NCBI GenBank assembly: GCA_963799105.1
Contig: CAWCVR010000002.1
Location: 248,001-312,000, forward strand
From: CAWCVR01 sp963799105
Lineage (GTDB): Bacteria; Acidobacteriota; Terriglobia; Bryobacterales; Bryobacteraceae
Direction: 5' to 3'
Length of the DNA: 64,000 nucleotides
Both the position numbers and the translations under genes were made by a program. A model generated the notes under the pieces. The model was not told where the DNA came from and ran no database searches. It worked only from the letters and a program-made list of their open reading frames with translations. Positions 33,471 to 41,920 of the stretch are shown here, in pieces; positions within the stretch are counted from its first letter, which is position 1, and the number at the start of each line of letters is the position of its first letter.

Positions 33471-36243
33471 CGCGCTTGAACGAGTGGTACGTCTGCCCGC
33501 TCGATGTGGTCTCCTGCGAAAACAGGCTCAGGTGCACCACGTCCCCCAGTTCCGGCTTGCCGGTGACGCGGTCGGTCACGTCGTAAGTTTGCGCCTTGGT
33601 GTGCAGATTCGGCGGGCTGAAGTAGTAGTCGAACTGGCCGTTCACCACCGGCAGGTAGCCCTGGTCGAGAACCGCGCCGGGCATCACCACCGTGTAGCGG
33701 ATCTGGTTGGCGCTGCTGGCGCCGAGGATGTGGATGCCGGCCACCGGATCGAACGTCGTGCCATCGGCCGTGAGGATCTGAATCCCCGTGGCGCCGGCCG
33801 GCGGCTGCGCTTCGAGAACGTAGATTTCGCCGCCCGTGGGGGGCAACCCGGGCATCACCGCGGGGTAGCCATTCCAATTGGCGTCGATGGTGTACTGGTA
33901 GATCCCGGGGATGTCGAGCAGGAACTTCTGCGGCCCGGCAAAGGTGCCCAGCAACGGGTCCGACACGCCGCTGGTGGCCGCCGTCCGCCCGTCGGGGTAG
34001 TTCATCGTGAAGGAGATGTTCACCGGGAGGATGGGATCGATCTGGAACGACGCGGCGAAGGAGGTCCCCACCGGATAAGTCATGCCCGGCCGCGGGCCTA
34101 CCAGGAACACCCGGCCCACCTGACCGGTCGAGGAAGTCAACTCCTCGCTCCCGGCGGCGATCACGCGGTTGTCGTTGGTGCCCTTGGGGAGCAGGAAGGC
34201 GCTGGCGATGTAGCCGGCATACGCCGGTTGCGCACCCTTCTGCCGCAGCACCACGCCGCCCATCAGCCGGTAGATGTCGCCCGGCGAATCCCCGTTCGGC
34301 GACGCGTTGATCTGCCCGCCGAAGGCGTTCGGGCTGACCGGCCAGTAGGGCGCGCGGACCGACGTTTCGCCCACCAGGAAGCGGCCCATGAAGCCCGGCC
34401 GCGCCCCGGATCCGTAGTAATACACCCAGTCGGTGATGTACTCCGGGAACATGTGGGGCGAGTATCCGTTGGACGTCTTGAGTTGCACGTTGCTGATGCC
34501 GATCCCGTTCAACTGGGCGTCGTTGCGCTGCGGGTTGGCGGTGAATTCGTAGGTCATCGTAGGGATGATCTTGTCGGCCCCCTGGCCGTCGGCGGCGATC
34601 ATCAGCACGTCGCCGGGGTTGTAGGGGGCGTTGATGTGCATCAGGTGTTCGGCGCCGGTGACGGTATCGATGTACCCCTCGTCCATGGTGTTTCCCTGGA
34701 CCAGGTATTGACCGTTGACGTTGAGCTTCTTTCCGCGCGCTACAATCGGGCCGTTGGGGTCGTAGACCACGCCCGCGTGGCGCATGCTGCACACCCACAT
34801 GGTGCCGTTGGGGTCGGTGTAAGTGGCCACGATGTGCGCGGCGTACTCCCCCGGGACGGACAACGTAAACGATTTCGACCCCTGCAGCGCGCCGAACACG
34901 CCGCCCATGCTGGCGGTGCCGCTCCAGGTGGCGGAGGTGGCCTGGGTGGGATCGGAATTGGGATAGAGCGCGGCCGTGACGGTGACGTTGGCCGGGACTG
35001 GGGGCGAGAAGGCAATGTCCTTGCCGTAGGCTGTGCCCATCGCGTAGGGCATCCCCTGGAACGTGGCGGTGGCCAGAGTCAGGCGGTTGGCGATCCAGAA
35101 GTGGTAGGCGCCGCCCGCCAGGTACTTGTTCCCGGCGGTGTCGAGAATCCAGCCGGTTGCCGTCACCGTGTAGTGGCCGTAGGCCGGCGGCTTCCAGGCG
35201 GTCAGCGCCGTTTTGCCGGTGGATGCGCTCGTTCCCGCCTGCTTGATGAAGGGGTACTTGCCCAGGCTCGCGGTGGCGCCGTCGGGGTTGGTCACGGTCA
35301 CCGAGATCTGGCCGGAGGCGTAGTCCCACGGAATGGCCCAGCAGGCATCCAACGTGTCGGCCAGGAAGGTTGGCTCGAGCGAGTAGGCGAGCACGTTGCC
35401 GAGGTTATCGGTGCGCGGCAGGATGACGTCGTCCTGAATCAGGCGGCGGCTCGAGATGGCGAAGTACGGCTGGTCTTCGTCCGCCACCACCCCGGAGATT
35501 CCGTTGGAGTTGTAGTTACTGAGCAGGACCCACGGGACGCGCGGCTGGATGCTGCTGCCAGAAACCGCGACGCCGGCGAGCGTAGTGCCATCGGCGGGGA
35601 TGGCCGGAGACATGAAGTAGGACTGCGGCTCCTGCCCTTTGAAAAACGGCATGGAGGCAAACGTGTCGCCGTTGAGGGTGTAGTAGTTATTCCCCGCGGT
35701 GACCCCGTAGTCCAGACGCAGGCGGTAGATGCCGGGCGGCGTATCGGCGGGCAGTTGCCCCGAAGCGTGCAGCAGGATGCCGCCGCCCGAGGCGATCAGG
35801 CCACCGGCGGCCACGGGAACCTTCACCAGCAGATCCAGCGGCGTCTGGAAAGCGCCGCCGAAGCGCGTGGTGACGGCCCCTTGCGCGCCGCCTTCAATGG
35901 GCAGGCCGGTGGGGGTGAGGAGGGTGGACATGTACTGGTCGGTGGGAAAATGCAGATGGCCCGCCGAGTCGAAGGTGCGCTCGGCCGTGACCAGCAGGCA
36001 GAAGTTGTCGGCCTTGATGCCGGCGCCGGCCAGGTTCCGCAAGTGCTCCGCGGAAACCTTGAGCGTGGCATTCACCGTGACGGCCGCGCCCGGCTTAAAG
36101 GCGGCCGGCGAGACGGTCACATTGCTGGACCAATCGCCGTAGTTGGTGTGCCCCGAGGCCACGAACTCGAGCGGCCCCGATGCGGCCCATCCCATGGGCA
36201 TGGCGGCCAGCAACCAGACTCCGACTCGCAGAACAGTACGCAA
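33433..36243 (-). CDS. Large secreted protein of unknown function
   Basis: A 936-residue exported protein. The start is a TTG at 36243 with GGAGG exactly 6 nt upstream, giving MRTVLRVGVWLLAAMPMGWAA as a signal peptide; the GTG at 36315 that opens the frame has no such site. The mature part is Gly/Thr/Tyr-rich and consists of beta domains: several Ig/PKD-like segments (for example PGEYAAHIVATYTDPNGT and PGIYQYTIDANWNGYP) suggest a filamentous or adhesion-type surface protein. The C-terminus is ...RVIVRANQVRVAK. No catalytic motif is recognised. Its 3' end is repeated twice in the tandem array downstream. Confidence 0.75.
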   Translation of the reverse strand: MRTVLRVGVWLLAAMPMGWAASGPLEFVASGHTNYGDWSSNVTVSPAAFKPGAAVTVNATLKVSAEHLRNLAGAGIKADNFCLLVTAERTFDSAGHLHFPTDQYMSTLLTPTGLPIEGGAQGAVTTRFGGAFQTPLDLLVKVPVAAGGLIASGGGILLHASGQLPADTPPGIYRLRLDYGVTAGNNYYTLNGDTFASMPFFKGQEPQSYFMSPAIPADGTTLAGVAVSGSSIQPRVPWVLLSNYNSNGISGVVADEDQPYFAISSRRLIQDDVILPRTDNLGNVLAYSLEPTFLADTLDACWAIPWDYASGQISVTVTNPDGATASLGKYPFIKQAGTSASTGKTALTAWKPPAYGHYTVTATGWILDTAGNKYLAGGAYHFWIANRLTLATATFQGMPYAMGTAYGKDIAFSPPVPANVTVTAALYPNSDPTQATSATWSGTASMGGVFGALQGSKSFTLSVPGEYAAHIVATYTDPNGTMWVCSMRHAGVVYDPNGPIVARGKKLNVNGQYLVQGNTMDEGYIDTVTGAEHLMHINAPYNPGDVLMIAADGQGADKIIPTMTYEFTANPQRNDAQLNGIGISNVQLKTSNGYSPHMFPEYITDWVYYYGSGARPGFMGRFLVGETSVRAPYWPVSPNAFGGQINASPNGDSPGDIYRLMGGVVLRQKGAQPAYAGYIASAFLLPKGTNDNRVIAAGSEELTSSTGQVGRVFLVGPRPGMTYPVGTSFAASFQIDPILPVNISFTMNYPDGRTAATSGVSDPLLGTFAGPQKFLLDIPGIYQYTIDANWNGYPAVMPGLPPTGGEIYVLEAQPPAGATGIQILTADGTTFDPVAGIHILGASSANQIRYTVVMPGAVLDQGYLPVVNGQFDYYFSPPNLHTKAQTYDVTDRVTGKPELGDVVHLSLFSQETTSSGQTYHSFKRVIVRANQVRVAK

Positions 36244-36433
36244 CCCGCACCTCCGACTTTTCGTATATCGGACAGTTATCTCCGATTCAACAGATTTAAC
36301 ACTGGCGAGAAGCACGAGTTGCGCCGCGTGGGGCCAGAGCCCACCGTTGCGGGGCGGCGGCCGCCTGGGGCCGGAGGCCAGCTTCCGCTGACATTATGGC
36401 AAGGTCCGCAAGACGCCGGACGGCAGGTGGCAG

Positions 36434-36533
36434 GTTCGAGTCCTACCTGGGGAGCCAAATCCTTCCAGAAATCGCCCTTGTGTTTCAGTAGGTTGCGCGT
36501 CTCAGGCTGAGTAGTCCGGGGTGGATTCGAACC
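36434..36533 (+). repeat. TA-flanking dispersed repeat, copy R1
   Basis: GTTCGAGTCCTACC then GGGGAGCCA (36449-36457), a GTTTCAGTAGGTTGCGCG block, and a terminal GGATTCGAACC (36523-36533). The start resembles the T-arm and acceptor end of a tRNA (including CCA), but no matching 5' half is present upstream. It lies just before hicB. Confidence 0.75.
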
Positions 36534-36604
36534 AGGCTGGCTTGCCTTGGAGGCCACGCTGGGACGCATGGGAAACTCCTTTTGCCGATTCGACTGCGGC
36601 ATTC

Positions 36605-36610
36605 TACAAT
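36605..36610 (+). promoter_or_regulatory. hicB -10 hexamer
   Basis: TACAAT (36605-36610) lies 6 nt before the hicB ATG at 36617 and there is no convincing ribosome-binding site, consistent with a leaderless mRNA. A -35 element is not clear. Confidence 0.5.
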
Positions 36611-36616
36611 GAAGTG

Positions 36617-36871
36617 ATGACGCGCAAGATTGCTCGGGCGTTCGCTTATTCGGTTTTCTACGAGCAGGCTGCTGAAGGAGGCTACGTGGCCTCCGTCCCG
36701 GCGCTGCCTGGTTGTCACACCCAAGGTGAAACCCTGGAAGAAACCGAGCACAACGTCAAAGAAGCTATCGCGTTGTACCTGGAAAGCTTGGCGGATCATG
36801 GGGAAGCGATTCCCGAGGAAGGGCCATCGTTCCAAGGAAGGGTGACCGTCCCGGTGCCTGTTCCCGCTTGA
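36617..36871 (+). CDS. hicB: HicB antitoxin
   Basis: An 84-residue partial-RNase-H-fold HicB. The motif EGGYVASVPALPGCHTQGETLEE is typical (G-G-Y/F ... P-x-L-P-G-C-x-T-x-G-x-T), followed by an EAIALYLESL helix. The C-terminus is short, so no DNA-binding tail is obvious and regulation may rely on the leaderless promoter. The gene is followed 3 bp later by hicA. Confidence 0.9.
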   Translation: MTRKIARAFAYSVFYEQAAEGGYVASVPALPGCHTQGETLEETEHNVKEAIALYLESLADHGEAIPEEGPSFQGRVTVPVPVPA

Positions 36872-36874
36872 TTC

Positions 36875-37102
36875 ATGGCGAAACTCCCGTCCCTGACTGC
36901 GCGCAAGGTGGTCCGAGCGCTGAAACGTGCCGGATTCGTCGAGGACCGGCAAAAAGGAAGCCATCTCATCTTGATTCATCCTGAGAAGAAGGTCCGGACC
37001 GTTGTGCCTGTTCATCCCGGCCGGTCGATCAAGGAGCCCCTGCTACGCGCCATCGTTCGGGATGCGAGCCTCTCGTTCGACGAGTTCATGGAATTGCTTT
37101 GA
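36875..37102 (+). CDS. hicA: HicA mRNA interferase toxin
   Basis: A 75-residue double-stranded-RNA-binding-like HicA with the catalytic histidine H30 in KGSHLILIHP and the basic helix KVVRALKRAGF that starts the fold. HicA cleaves mRNA in free form and is held by HicB. The order here is antitoxin first, the reverse of many hicAB loci. Confidence 0.92.
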   Translation: MAKLPSLTARKVVRALKRAGFVEDRQKGSHLILIHPEKKVRTVVPVHPGRSIKEPLLRAIVRDASLSFDEFMELL

Positions 37103-37466
37103 CCTTGGAACGAGGCTGCCCCAGCCACAAATCGCCGATCATTTCGAACAGCCACCGCATCTGAGCTGGCGGGTCAAACAGGAAAGTTCGAAACGTGTCC
37201 ACGACGGGGAGCCATTAAAATCGCCGTTTCAATTCTGTGCTTTACGGGCGACCCCAATTCTACACTCGAACTCGCTGCGCATCTGTGGCTAGCTGCCGGA
37301 TGCGCGATCCATTCCGTATCCGGCCAACCCCCCGCAAGGGAATCTGTTATCAGCGATTGTCTCCCCCTATCGGCAACTGACTGTCATTGCCTTGAGCGCC
37401 CAGGGAAAGGTACGGGGGTCGGCCAAGCCAACACGGCCGCCTGCGGCCACGCTTGACGGAATTGTT
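37103..37466. repeat. Intergenic with TA-flanking repeat copy R2
   Basis: A 364-bp gene-free gap after hicA. The repeat core is at 37186-37214 (GTTCGAAACGTGTCC ... GGGGAGCCA), followed by CGCCGTTTCAATTC and an ACTCGAACTC remnant of the distal end near 37268. The rest shows no feature. Confidence 0.7.
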
Positions 37467-38585
37467 CTAGTGCTGCACGGTGAGCAACGCGCCTGCCTGC
37501 GTGCTGCCCCCACTGAAGGTTGCCGTGATCGGCTGGTCGCCATCCGTCAGGTTCACGGGCACGTCAACGTTGAATTGAAATTCGCCGGGCGTAACGTTCA
37601 ATCCGGCGAATCGAACGTTGGCCTGGATTCCGGCGATGGTGATCACGGGCATTGGCGAGAGGCTGCCGGATTGGGAGGCTGCTCCGCTGACTACCGGCGT
37701 GGACGTCGCCCCGAACCCGTTGGCGTAGATCACGATGGTTTCCCCGGGCTTCGCCGGCGTCGTCAAGCCGGGGTAGAGCGTGGTTGGGCCGATGTCGGTG
37801 CCATCGGCGTGCGTAGCCACAACGTGCGTTCCATCGAAAACGAAGAAGGAGGGTGAGAGAGCTTGCGCCTGCGCTACCAACGCCTGGCTCAATGCGCCGT
37901 TGCTGGTCACCACCACGTTTACCGATCCTTGCATTGTGTCGGGCGGCGTGAGAACGTTCACCTGCGACGGGCTGACGTAATACACGTACGCGCTCTTGCC
38001 GTTCACGGTTACACTGACGCCGTCGAGTTGCGTCGGCATCTGGTCGTTCACGAAATCCGCCAGACCCCAGATGCGCACATTCAGCGCGTCCTGATGCGGG
38101 GCCAGGTTTACCCCATAGACCGCGATCCAGGTGTTGGGCGCGATCACCGTGCTCGCGCCTTCGGCATTGGCGACGAAGGAAATCGCAGGCGTCGGACTCG
38201 CGGTAGTGGTTAGCGTATTTCCCGACGCGCCGTCGCCAAGGGACGTGAACAGGGACGGGTTGCCAAGCACTCCAGCCACCAGGTTGTCCGCGATGTATAA
38301 CTGCTGGACCTGATTCCCGTTCGCGTTCGTGATTCCCGCCGCTACGTTGATGCTCCCGACTCCCTGCAGGTAGAGGTTCCCCCCTTGATCAGCCGTGGCC
38401 GCCTGGTCCATCTGATTGCAGAAGATCTGCGCGGCGGACACGACGTTATTGTCCGCTGAGAAGCCAACAACCCCCGATGGTGGCGGGTGGTCCCATCCTC
38501 CGATAATGTTGATCCCGATCATCTGGGAGTTCACGTCGTTATTGGCAATCGAGATGCCGTTGACGCTATTTCCCGGTGCGCCCAA
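37467..38585 (-). CDS. TIGR03437-domain C-terminal half of a frameshifted beta-helix protein
   Basis: A 372-residue open segment, start shown as TTG but probably not a genuine start. Its first ~55 residues (NSVNGISIANNDVNSQ, NVVSAAQIFCNQMDQ) continue the parallel beta-helix of the upstream frame; residues ~140-372 form the Solibacter-type C-terminal domain (VNAEGASTVIAPNTWIAVYG, VNGKSAYVYYVSPSQVNVL, PGETIVIYANGFG, FQFNVDVP). Restoring one base in a C7 run (plus-strand G7 at 38653-38659) joins it in frame to the N-terminal half. Likely an extracellular surface protein. Confidence 0.8.
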   Translation of the reverse strand: MGAPGNSVNGISIANNDVNSQMIGINIIGGWDHPPPSGVVGFSADNNVVSAAQIFCNQMDQAATADQGGNLYLQGVGSINVAAGITNANGNQVQQLYIADNLVAGVLGNPSLFTSLGDGASGNTLTTTASPTPAISFVANAEGASTVIAPNTWIAVYGVNLAPHQDALNVRIWGLADFVNDQMPTQLDGVSVTVNGKSAYVYYVSPSQVNVLTPPDTMQGSVNVVVTSNGALSQALVAQAQALSPSFFVFDGTHVVATHADGTDIGPTTLYPGLTTPAKPGETIVIYANGFGATSTPVVSGAASQSGSLSPMPVITIAGIQANVRFAGLNVTPGEFQFNVDVPVNLTDGDQPITATFSGGSTQAGALLTVQH

Positions 38586-38620
38586 TCCTGCGATGACATA
38601 AATTACCCCGCCGTTGGGGA

Positions 38621-40033
38621 TTAGTCCCGCAAGGGTTGGCGGGAATGGGCTTGGGGGGGTGGGGGAAGGGGTGAGCTGTGGATGGTGTTCGCCTGGACAA
38701 GCACGTTGGACAGCATATTCCCGGTGGAGGGCCTGCTGTAGTAGTCGGCGCTGGCTCCGCCAATGAGTTGCATGCCCGTCAGCGTATTACCCAGTATGGA
38801 AAGATTGTCGATGGTGTTATTGGCGTTCCCGCAGCATGCCGCTACCACGAAGATTCCGCAGCAACCGGCTTCTCCGATGGTGTTCGAGAGAATGGCGATA
38901 TTCCGAGCGATGTTGTTCTCTGAATACTGGATCGGCCGCAGGGACGGGTCCGCATCGTCGCTGGCGGCATCTCCGGTCACTAGGTCAATGCCGCTCGCCA
39001 ATCCGCCTGTTACGGGGTTAATCTGGTTGCCAATAACCCGCATGCCGTCCATCAAACTGGCCGATGCCGCGCCCCCGCCCGCCGCAATGCGAATCCCAAT
39101 TGTGCCACCAGCGACTGAAATGATATTGTTAGCGATCAAGGTATCGAGCGCCTGGTTGTTCATTGCCCCAAGCCCGGTTCCGACGTTCATCGCAATGCCC
39201 ACCGTTCGTGCCCCTGGCATAGGAAGCACAATGTTGTTATTGGCGATGGTGGTGTGCTGCCACATGTCTCCACCGGCCGTGCTGCCGAGTGCCAAATCGA
39301 TACCCAGCGCCGGGCCAGCGGCATTGCCGGAGATGGTGTTGCCGGTAATCAGAATATGGTCCCAATTGCTCTGGCAATCTGCGCTCCAAGGTGAGGGTGG
39401 ATTGACTCCGATTCCAGTAAACTGGATGCCCGTCAGCACCAGGTTGCTGACGGTGGTGTTGGAGAAGGTCGCTCCGATTACTGGCGTCGCCCATCCAGCA
39501 GGGCCGATCCAAACCCCGTACCAAAAGTTCTGGAGAGCCAGCGCGTAGAGGGTGTTGCCCCCGGAATAGACAGAAACACCCGTACTACCGGTTGACAGGC
39601 TGGTGGTGAGTGTGATATCGGGCTGTCCGTCGCCGTCGATGTCACCGTTGATCGTGACGTTGCCCCCGGTCAGGCCAATCAGTCCCTGGTTGCCAGTGTC
39701 GATGATGGAGCCCTTCAGCGCGGGGGCGAACTGGATGTTCCATGTGCCGGGATCGTTGTTCGTCGCCAGGATCGCTTCCTGGATGGAAATTCCGTCGGGG
39801 CCGGGATTGGCAACCAGCGCCTTCACCGAGGACGTGTCGCCATTGATCGCCATCGTGGCATTGGTGACCGTGATCACCGTGCCGCGATTGAGAACCACCG
39901 ACGGAATCGTCACCGCGGGAGGGGTATAGCTTTTCGCGCCGACCGCTCCGCAATAGGACGGCAGCGTGTCTGCCAGTGCGGGGTGTGCCCGGACCGCCAA
40001 TAGGCAGCAGAGAGCAACCATCGAGTGTCGCAT
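38621..40033 (-). CDS. Secreted parallel beta-helix protein, N-terminal part (frameshifted)
   Basis: A ~470-residue frame with a signal peptide (MRHSMVALCCLLAVRAHPALA) and then many beta-helix coils with recurring Asn/Ile/Gly patterns (ITGNTISGNAAGPALGID, IANNIISVAGG, VIGNQINPVTGG). The start at 40033 is preceded by GGAGG 9 nt upstream. Translation ends shortly after a Pro-rich run (SSPLPPPPQAHSR), in the homopolymer where one C appears to be missing. The combined gene would be ~862 residues: signal, helix, Pro-rich hinge, helix, TIGR03437 domain. Right-handed beta-helix proteins commonly bind or cleave polysaccharides. Confidence 0.8.
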   Translation of the reverse strand: MRHSMVALCCLLAVRAHPALADTLPSYCGAVGAKSYTPPAVTIPSVVLNRGTVITVTNATMAINGDTSSVKALVANPGPDGISIQEAILATNNDPGTWNIQFAPALKGSIIDTGNQGLIGLTGGNVTINGDIDGDGQPDITLTTSLSTGSTGVSVYSGGNTLYALALQNFWYGVWIGPAGWATPVIGATFSNTTVSNLVLTGIQFTGIGVNPPSPWSADCQSNWDHILITGNTISGNAAGPALGIDLALGSTAGGDMWQHTTIANNNIVLPMPGARTVGIAMNVGTGLGAMNNQALDTLIANNIISVAGGTIGIRIAAGGGAASASLMDGMRVIGNQINPVTGGLASGIDLVTGDAASDDADPSLRPIQYSENNIARNIAILSNTIGEAGCCGIFVVAACCGNANNTIDNLSILGNTLTGMQLIGGASADYYSRPSTGNMLSNVLVQANTIHSSPLPPPPQAHSRQPLRD

Positions 40034-40483
40034 TTTCGATATCCTCCGAGCCACGGCGGGTTGTCGCCGGAACCCCCATTTCCCCCTACTACACTACTCC
40101 CAATCCCCCTCGTTCGTTCTTACTCTATCGCCTTCCTCTGGCGATCACTCCTGAGTTACGGCGTATCCGGAGGTTACTGGGTTCCCCTGGCGAGTTCGAG
40201 ACGTGTCCGCTCTGGGTGCCCAGAGTGGACAGAGGCCGGCGGTCCGCGCGGATCACGTTGAAAGCAATGCGCGCTCGCGGGTTCGATCACAAGGCCCACA
40301 GAGCTACAAAAGTTCGAAACGTGTCCAGACTGGGGAGCCAGAAGTCTTGACTGCGAATGCCCACTTATCTGCAGGTCGATGCCTTCTTCTCGCGCATCCA
40401 CCGCGGACACGATTCCGTGGTGGATGCTCCGTTGCGTACCCCCAGGACAACCTTCGACCGTGGGTGGGCACAGGCGCCAATCA
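40034..40483. repeat. Intergenic with two TA-flanking repeat copies (R3a, R3b)
   Basis: A 450-bp gene-free gap. A diverged repeat core is at 40194-40221 (GTTCGAGACGTGTCC) and a good copy at 40312-40340 (GTTCGAAACGTGTCC, GGGGAGCCA). The sequence between them (CGGATCACGTTGAAAGCAATG ... GGGTTCGATCACA) is homologous to the stretch before R6 at ~46190-46235. The next feature is the 3' end of mazF. Confidence 0.7.
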
Positions 40484-40819
40484 CTACGAAATCAGTTCGG
40501 TCAGGCCATCGACGATTTGACTCAATTCCACCGCGTCCACCTCCCCTAACCGCTTACCGATCCTGTCAACCGAGATAGTCCTTACTTGCGAGATCTTGAC
40601 CCATGACGCGCGTGGGAGGCTACCCGTTGGCAATTCCAAAGTGAGGGGAAAGCCCGCTCGGGGCGGCTGGCTCGTAATTGCCATTGCGATGACCGTACCT
40701 GAGCGCCGATTGAAATAATTATTGCTAAGGATCAGCACAGGGCGAATTCCCGACTGTTCGCTTCCACGAACAGGGTTCAGATCGGCCCAGTAAATCTCTC
40801 CTCTCAGTAGGTTGGCCAC
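40484..40819 (-). CDS. mazF: MazF/PemK-type mRNA interferase toxin
   Basis: A 111-residue MazF-fold toxin with the hallmark RGEIYWADLNPVRGSEQSGIRPVLI start, the strand GTVIAMAITSQ and the C-terminal SWVKISQVRTISVDRIGK segment. It cuts mRNA at short sequence motifs when free. It overlaps the upstream mazE by 16 bp, so translation is coupled. Confidence 0.92.
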   Translation of the reverse strand: MANLLRGEIYWADLNPVRGSEQSGIRPVLILSNNYFNRRSGTVIAMAITSQPPRAGFPLTLELPTGSLPRASWVKISQVRTISVDRIGKRLGEVDAVELSQIVDGLTELIS

Positions 40820-41037
40820 GACTCGTCACCCATGCCTTCCTCGGCAAGGCGACTTTCTTCCACCCGGTCGAGCTTGTTCAGTTCCCGCACCAGACGATTC
40901 CGCTTATCCCGCTCGGCAAAGTAATCGACAGCGGACTGGAGCGCCCTGCTTCGATTGGGAAAACGCCCCTCGCGAACCCATCTGTCGAGATCCGCAATGG
41001 TATTGGGGTTCAGCGTTACGGCGATCTTCCGCACCAT
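40804..41037 (-). CDS. mazE: Ribbon-helix-helix MazE-type antitoxin
   Basis: A 77-residue RHH (CopG-like) antitoxin. The N-terminal strand KIAVTLNPNTIADLDRWV and the helix SRALQSAVDYF give the DNA-binding dimer; the acidic C-terminus (LDRVEESRLAEEGMGDESW) is the usual toxin-neutralising tail. The frame is open far upstream, but ATG 41037 gives the canonical start MVRKIAVTLN. It lies 6 nt downstream of a well-spaced promoter. Confidence 0.88.
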   Translation of the reverse strand: MVRKIAVTLNPNTIADLDRWVREGRFPNRSRALQSAVDYFAERDKRNRLVRELNKLDRVEESRLAEEGMGDESWPTY

Positions 41038-41043
41038 AACCGG

Positions 41044-41072
41044 AGTATGACATTTCATCCTACTATCGTCAA
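41044..41072 (-). promoter_or_regulatory. mazE promoter
   Basis: On the minus strand, TTGACG (41072-41067) and CATACT (41049-41044) are separated by exactly 17 bp. The -10 ends 6 nt before the mazE ATG (41037), so the message should be leaderless or nearly so. Confidence 0.65.
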
Positions 41073-41172
41073 TGCGGTGGCGGCAGGTTGTGTCCCTTCG
41101 AGTCATGCGACCGCAAGTTCCTGAATCTGTTGGAATACCGCTCTGACCGCTGGCGGCGGGCAGGCCACCAAA

Positions 41173-41201
41173 GTTCGAAACGCGTCCACGATGGTGAGCC
41201 A
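41173..41201 (+). repeat. TA-flanking dispersed repeat, copy R4
   Basis: GTTCGAAACGCGTCC ... GGTGAGCCA. The ~70 bp before it (CCTGAATCTGTTGGAA ... GCAGGCCACCAAA) is homologous to the ~70 bp before R5 at 45.0 kb. Confidence 0.75.
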
Positions 41202-41296
41202 GCATTTTCCGGAAGATTCCGCCGCGTCCCCAAAAATGGTTTCGGGGCGACTTCCAAGCCGATTGAGACCTTCGCCCGGGGCGCGGCAACGAGCGG

Positions 41297-41920
41297 TTAC
41301 CACCGGGATGCGGAGGCCCGAGTGCCGCGGTGCAGTTGGAGCGCCGCCGCGCCGGCGAGGAGACCGGCAAGCAGGGCCAGACCCCACACGGATAGCGCGG
41401 GTACGCCGGTCGGTTGTGGGGCCGTGGGCGTGCTCCCCGGCGTGTACAGGATGCCGAAGGCGTTGTAGGTGACCGTCGCCGTACTGCTGCCGGCCGTGAC
41501 GTTCTGGGTCCAGGAAGTGAGCGGGCTTGAGGAGGTGGAAGAAACCAGGGAAGCAGTGCCGACGCCGCTAATCGAGGTGGACAGCGTGGTGGTTCCCGGC
41601 TGGCCGGTAAACGAGCTGCCGGTCAGACTGCTGTTCTGGACGGAGCAATCGTCGCTGATGGCGACAGTGCCGGCGACGTTCTTCAGTTGGATCGTGAAGA
41701 GCGGGGCTCCCGCGGCGCAGTATTGCAGTGTGTGCAAGAAGGTGGGCGTAAGCACGCCATAGACGGAGGGATTGGTGTCCTTCAAGATGTCTACCAGCGT
41801 CTGGTAGAGGTTACCAGCCCCGTAGCCCGCGGCGAGCAGCTTGCTGATCAACTGGCCGCCCTCGTTGCTCAGGACGAAGGTCTTGCTAGGCCCCTGAGGA
41901 GCGTAGAGGATGGCGAACAC
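41297..41920 (-). CDS. C-terminal part of a frameshifted IPTL-CTERM surface protein
   Basis: A 207-residue segment that continues the frame disrupted near 41955. It has a second copy of a ~95-residue domain (GQLISKLLAAGYGAGNLYQT, TPTFLHTLQYC, TTTLSTSISGVGTA) homologous to the one in the adjacent frame, and ends with VPALSVWGLALLAGLLAGAAAL followed by basic residues: an IPTL-CTERM-type sorting signal for exosortase/membrane processing. The listed start is the first available codon, not a natural start. Confidence 0.75.
   Translation of the reverse strand: MFAILYAPQGPSKTFVLSNEGGQLISKLLAAGYGAGNLYQTLVDILKDTNPSVYGVLTPTFLHTLQYCAAGAPLFTIQLKNVAGTVAISDDCSVQNSSLTGSSFTGQPGTTTLSTSISGVGTASLVSSTSSSPLTSWTQNVTAGSSTATVTYNAFGILYTPGSTPTAPQPTGVPALSVWGLALLAGLLAGAAALQLHRGTRASASRW

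Noticed and set aside
36330..36457. A complete tRNA gene
   Set aside because: The 3' T-arm and acceptor end look tRNA-like, but no complementary 5' acceptor strand (TCCCCAG-type), D-arm or clear anticodon arm is found within 70-95 nt upstream, and the T-stem has a mismatch.
33139..36510. 1123-residue plus-strand open frame
   Set aside because: Antisense shadow of the 936-residue secreted gene. Only its first residues reflect real VapB debris from the tandem repeat.
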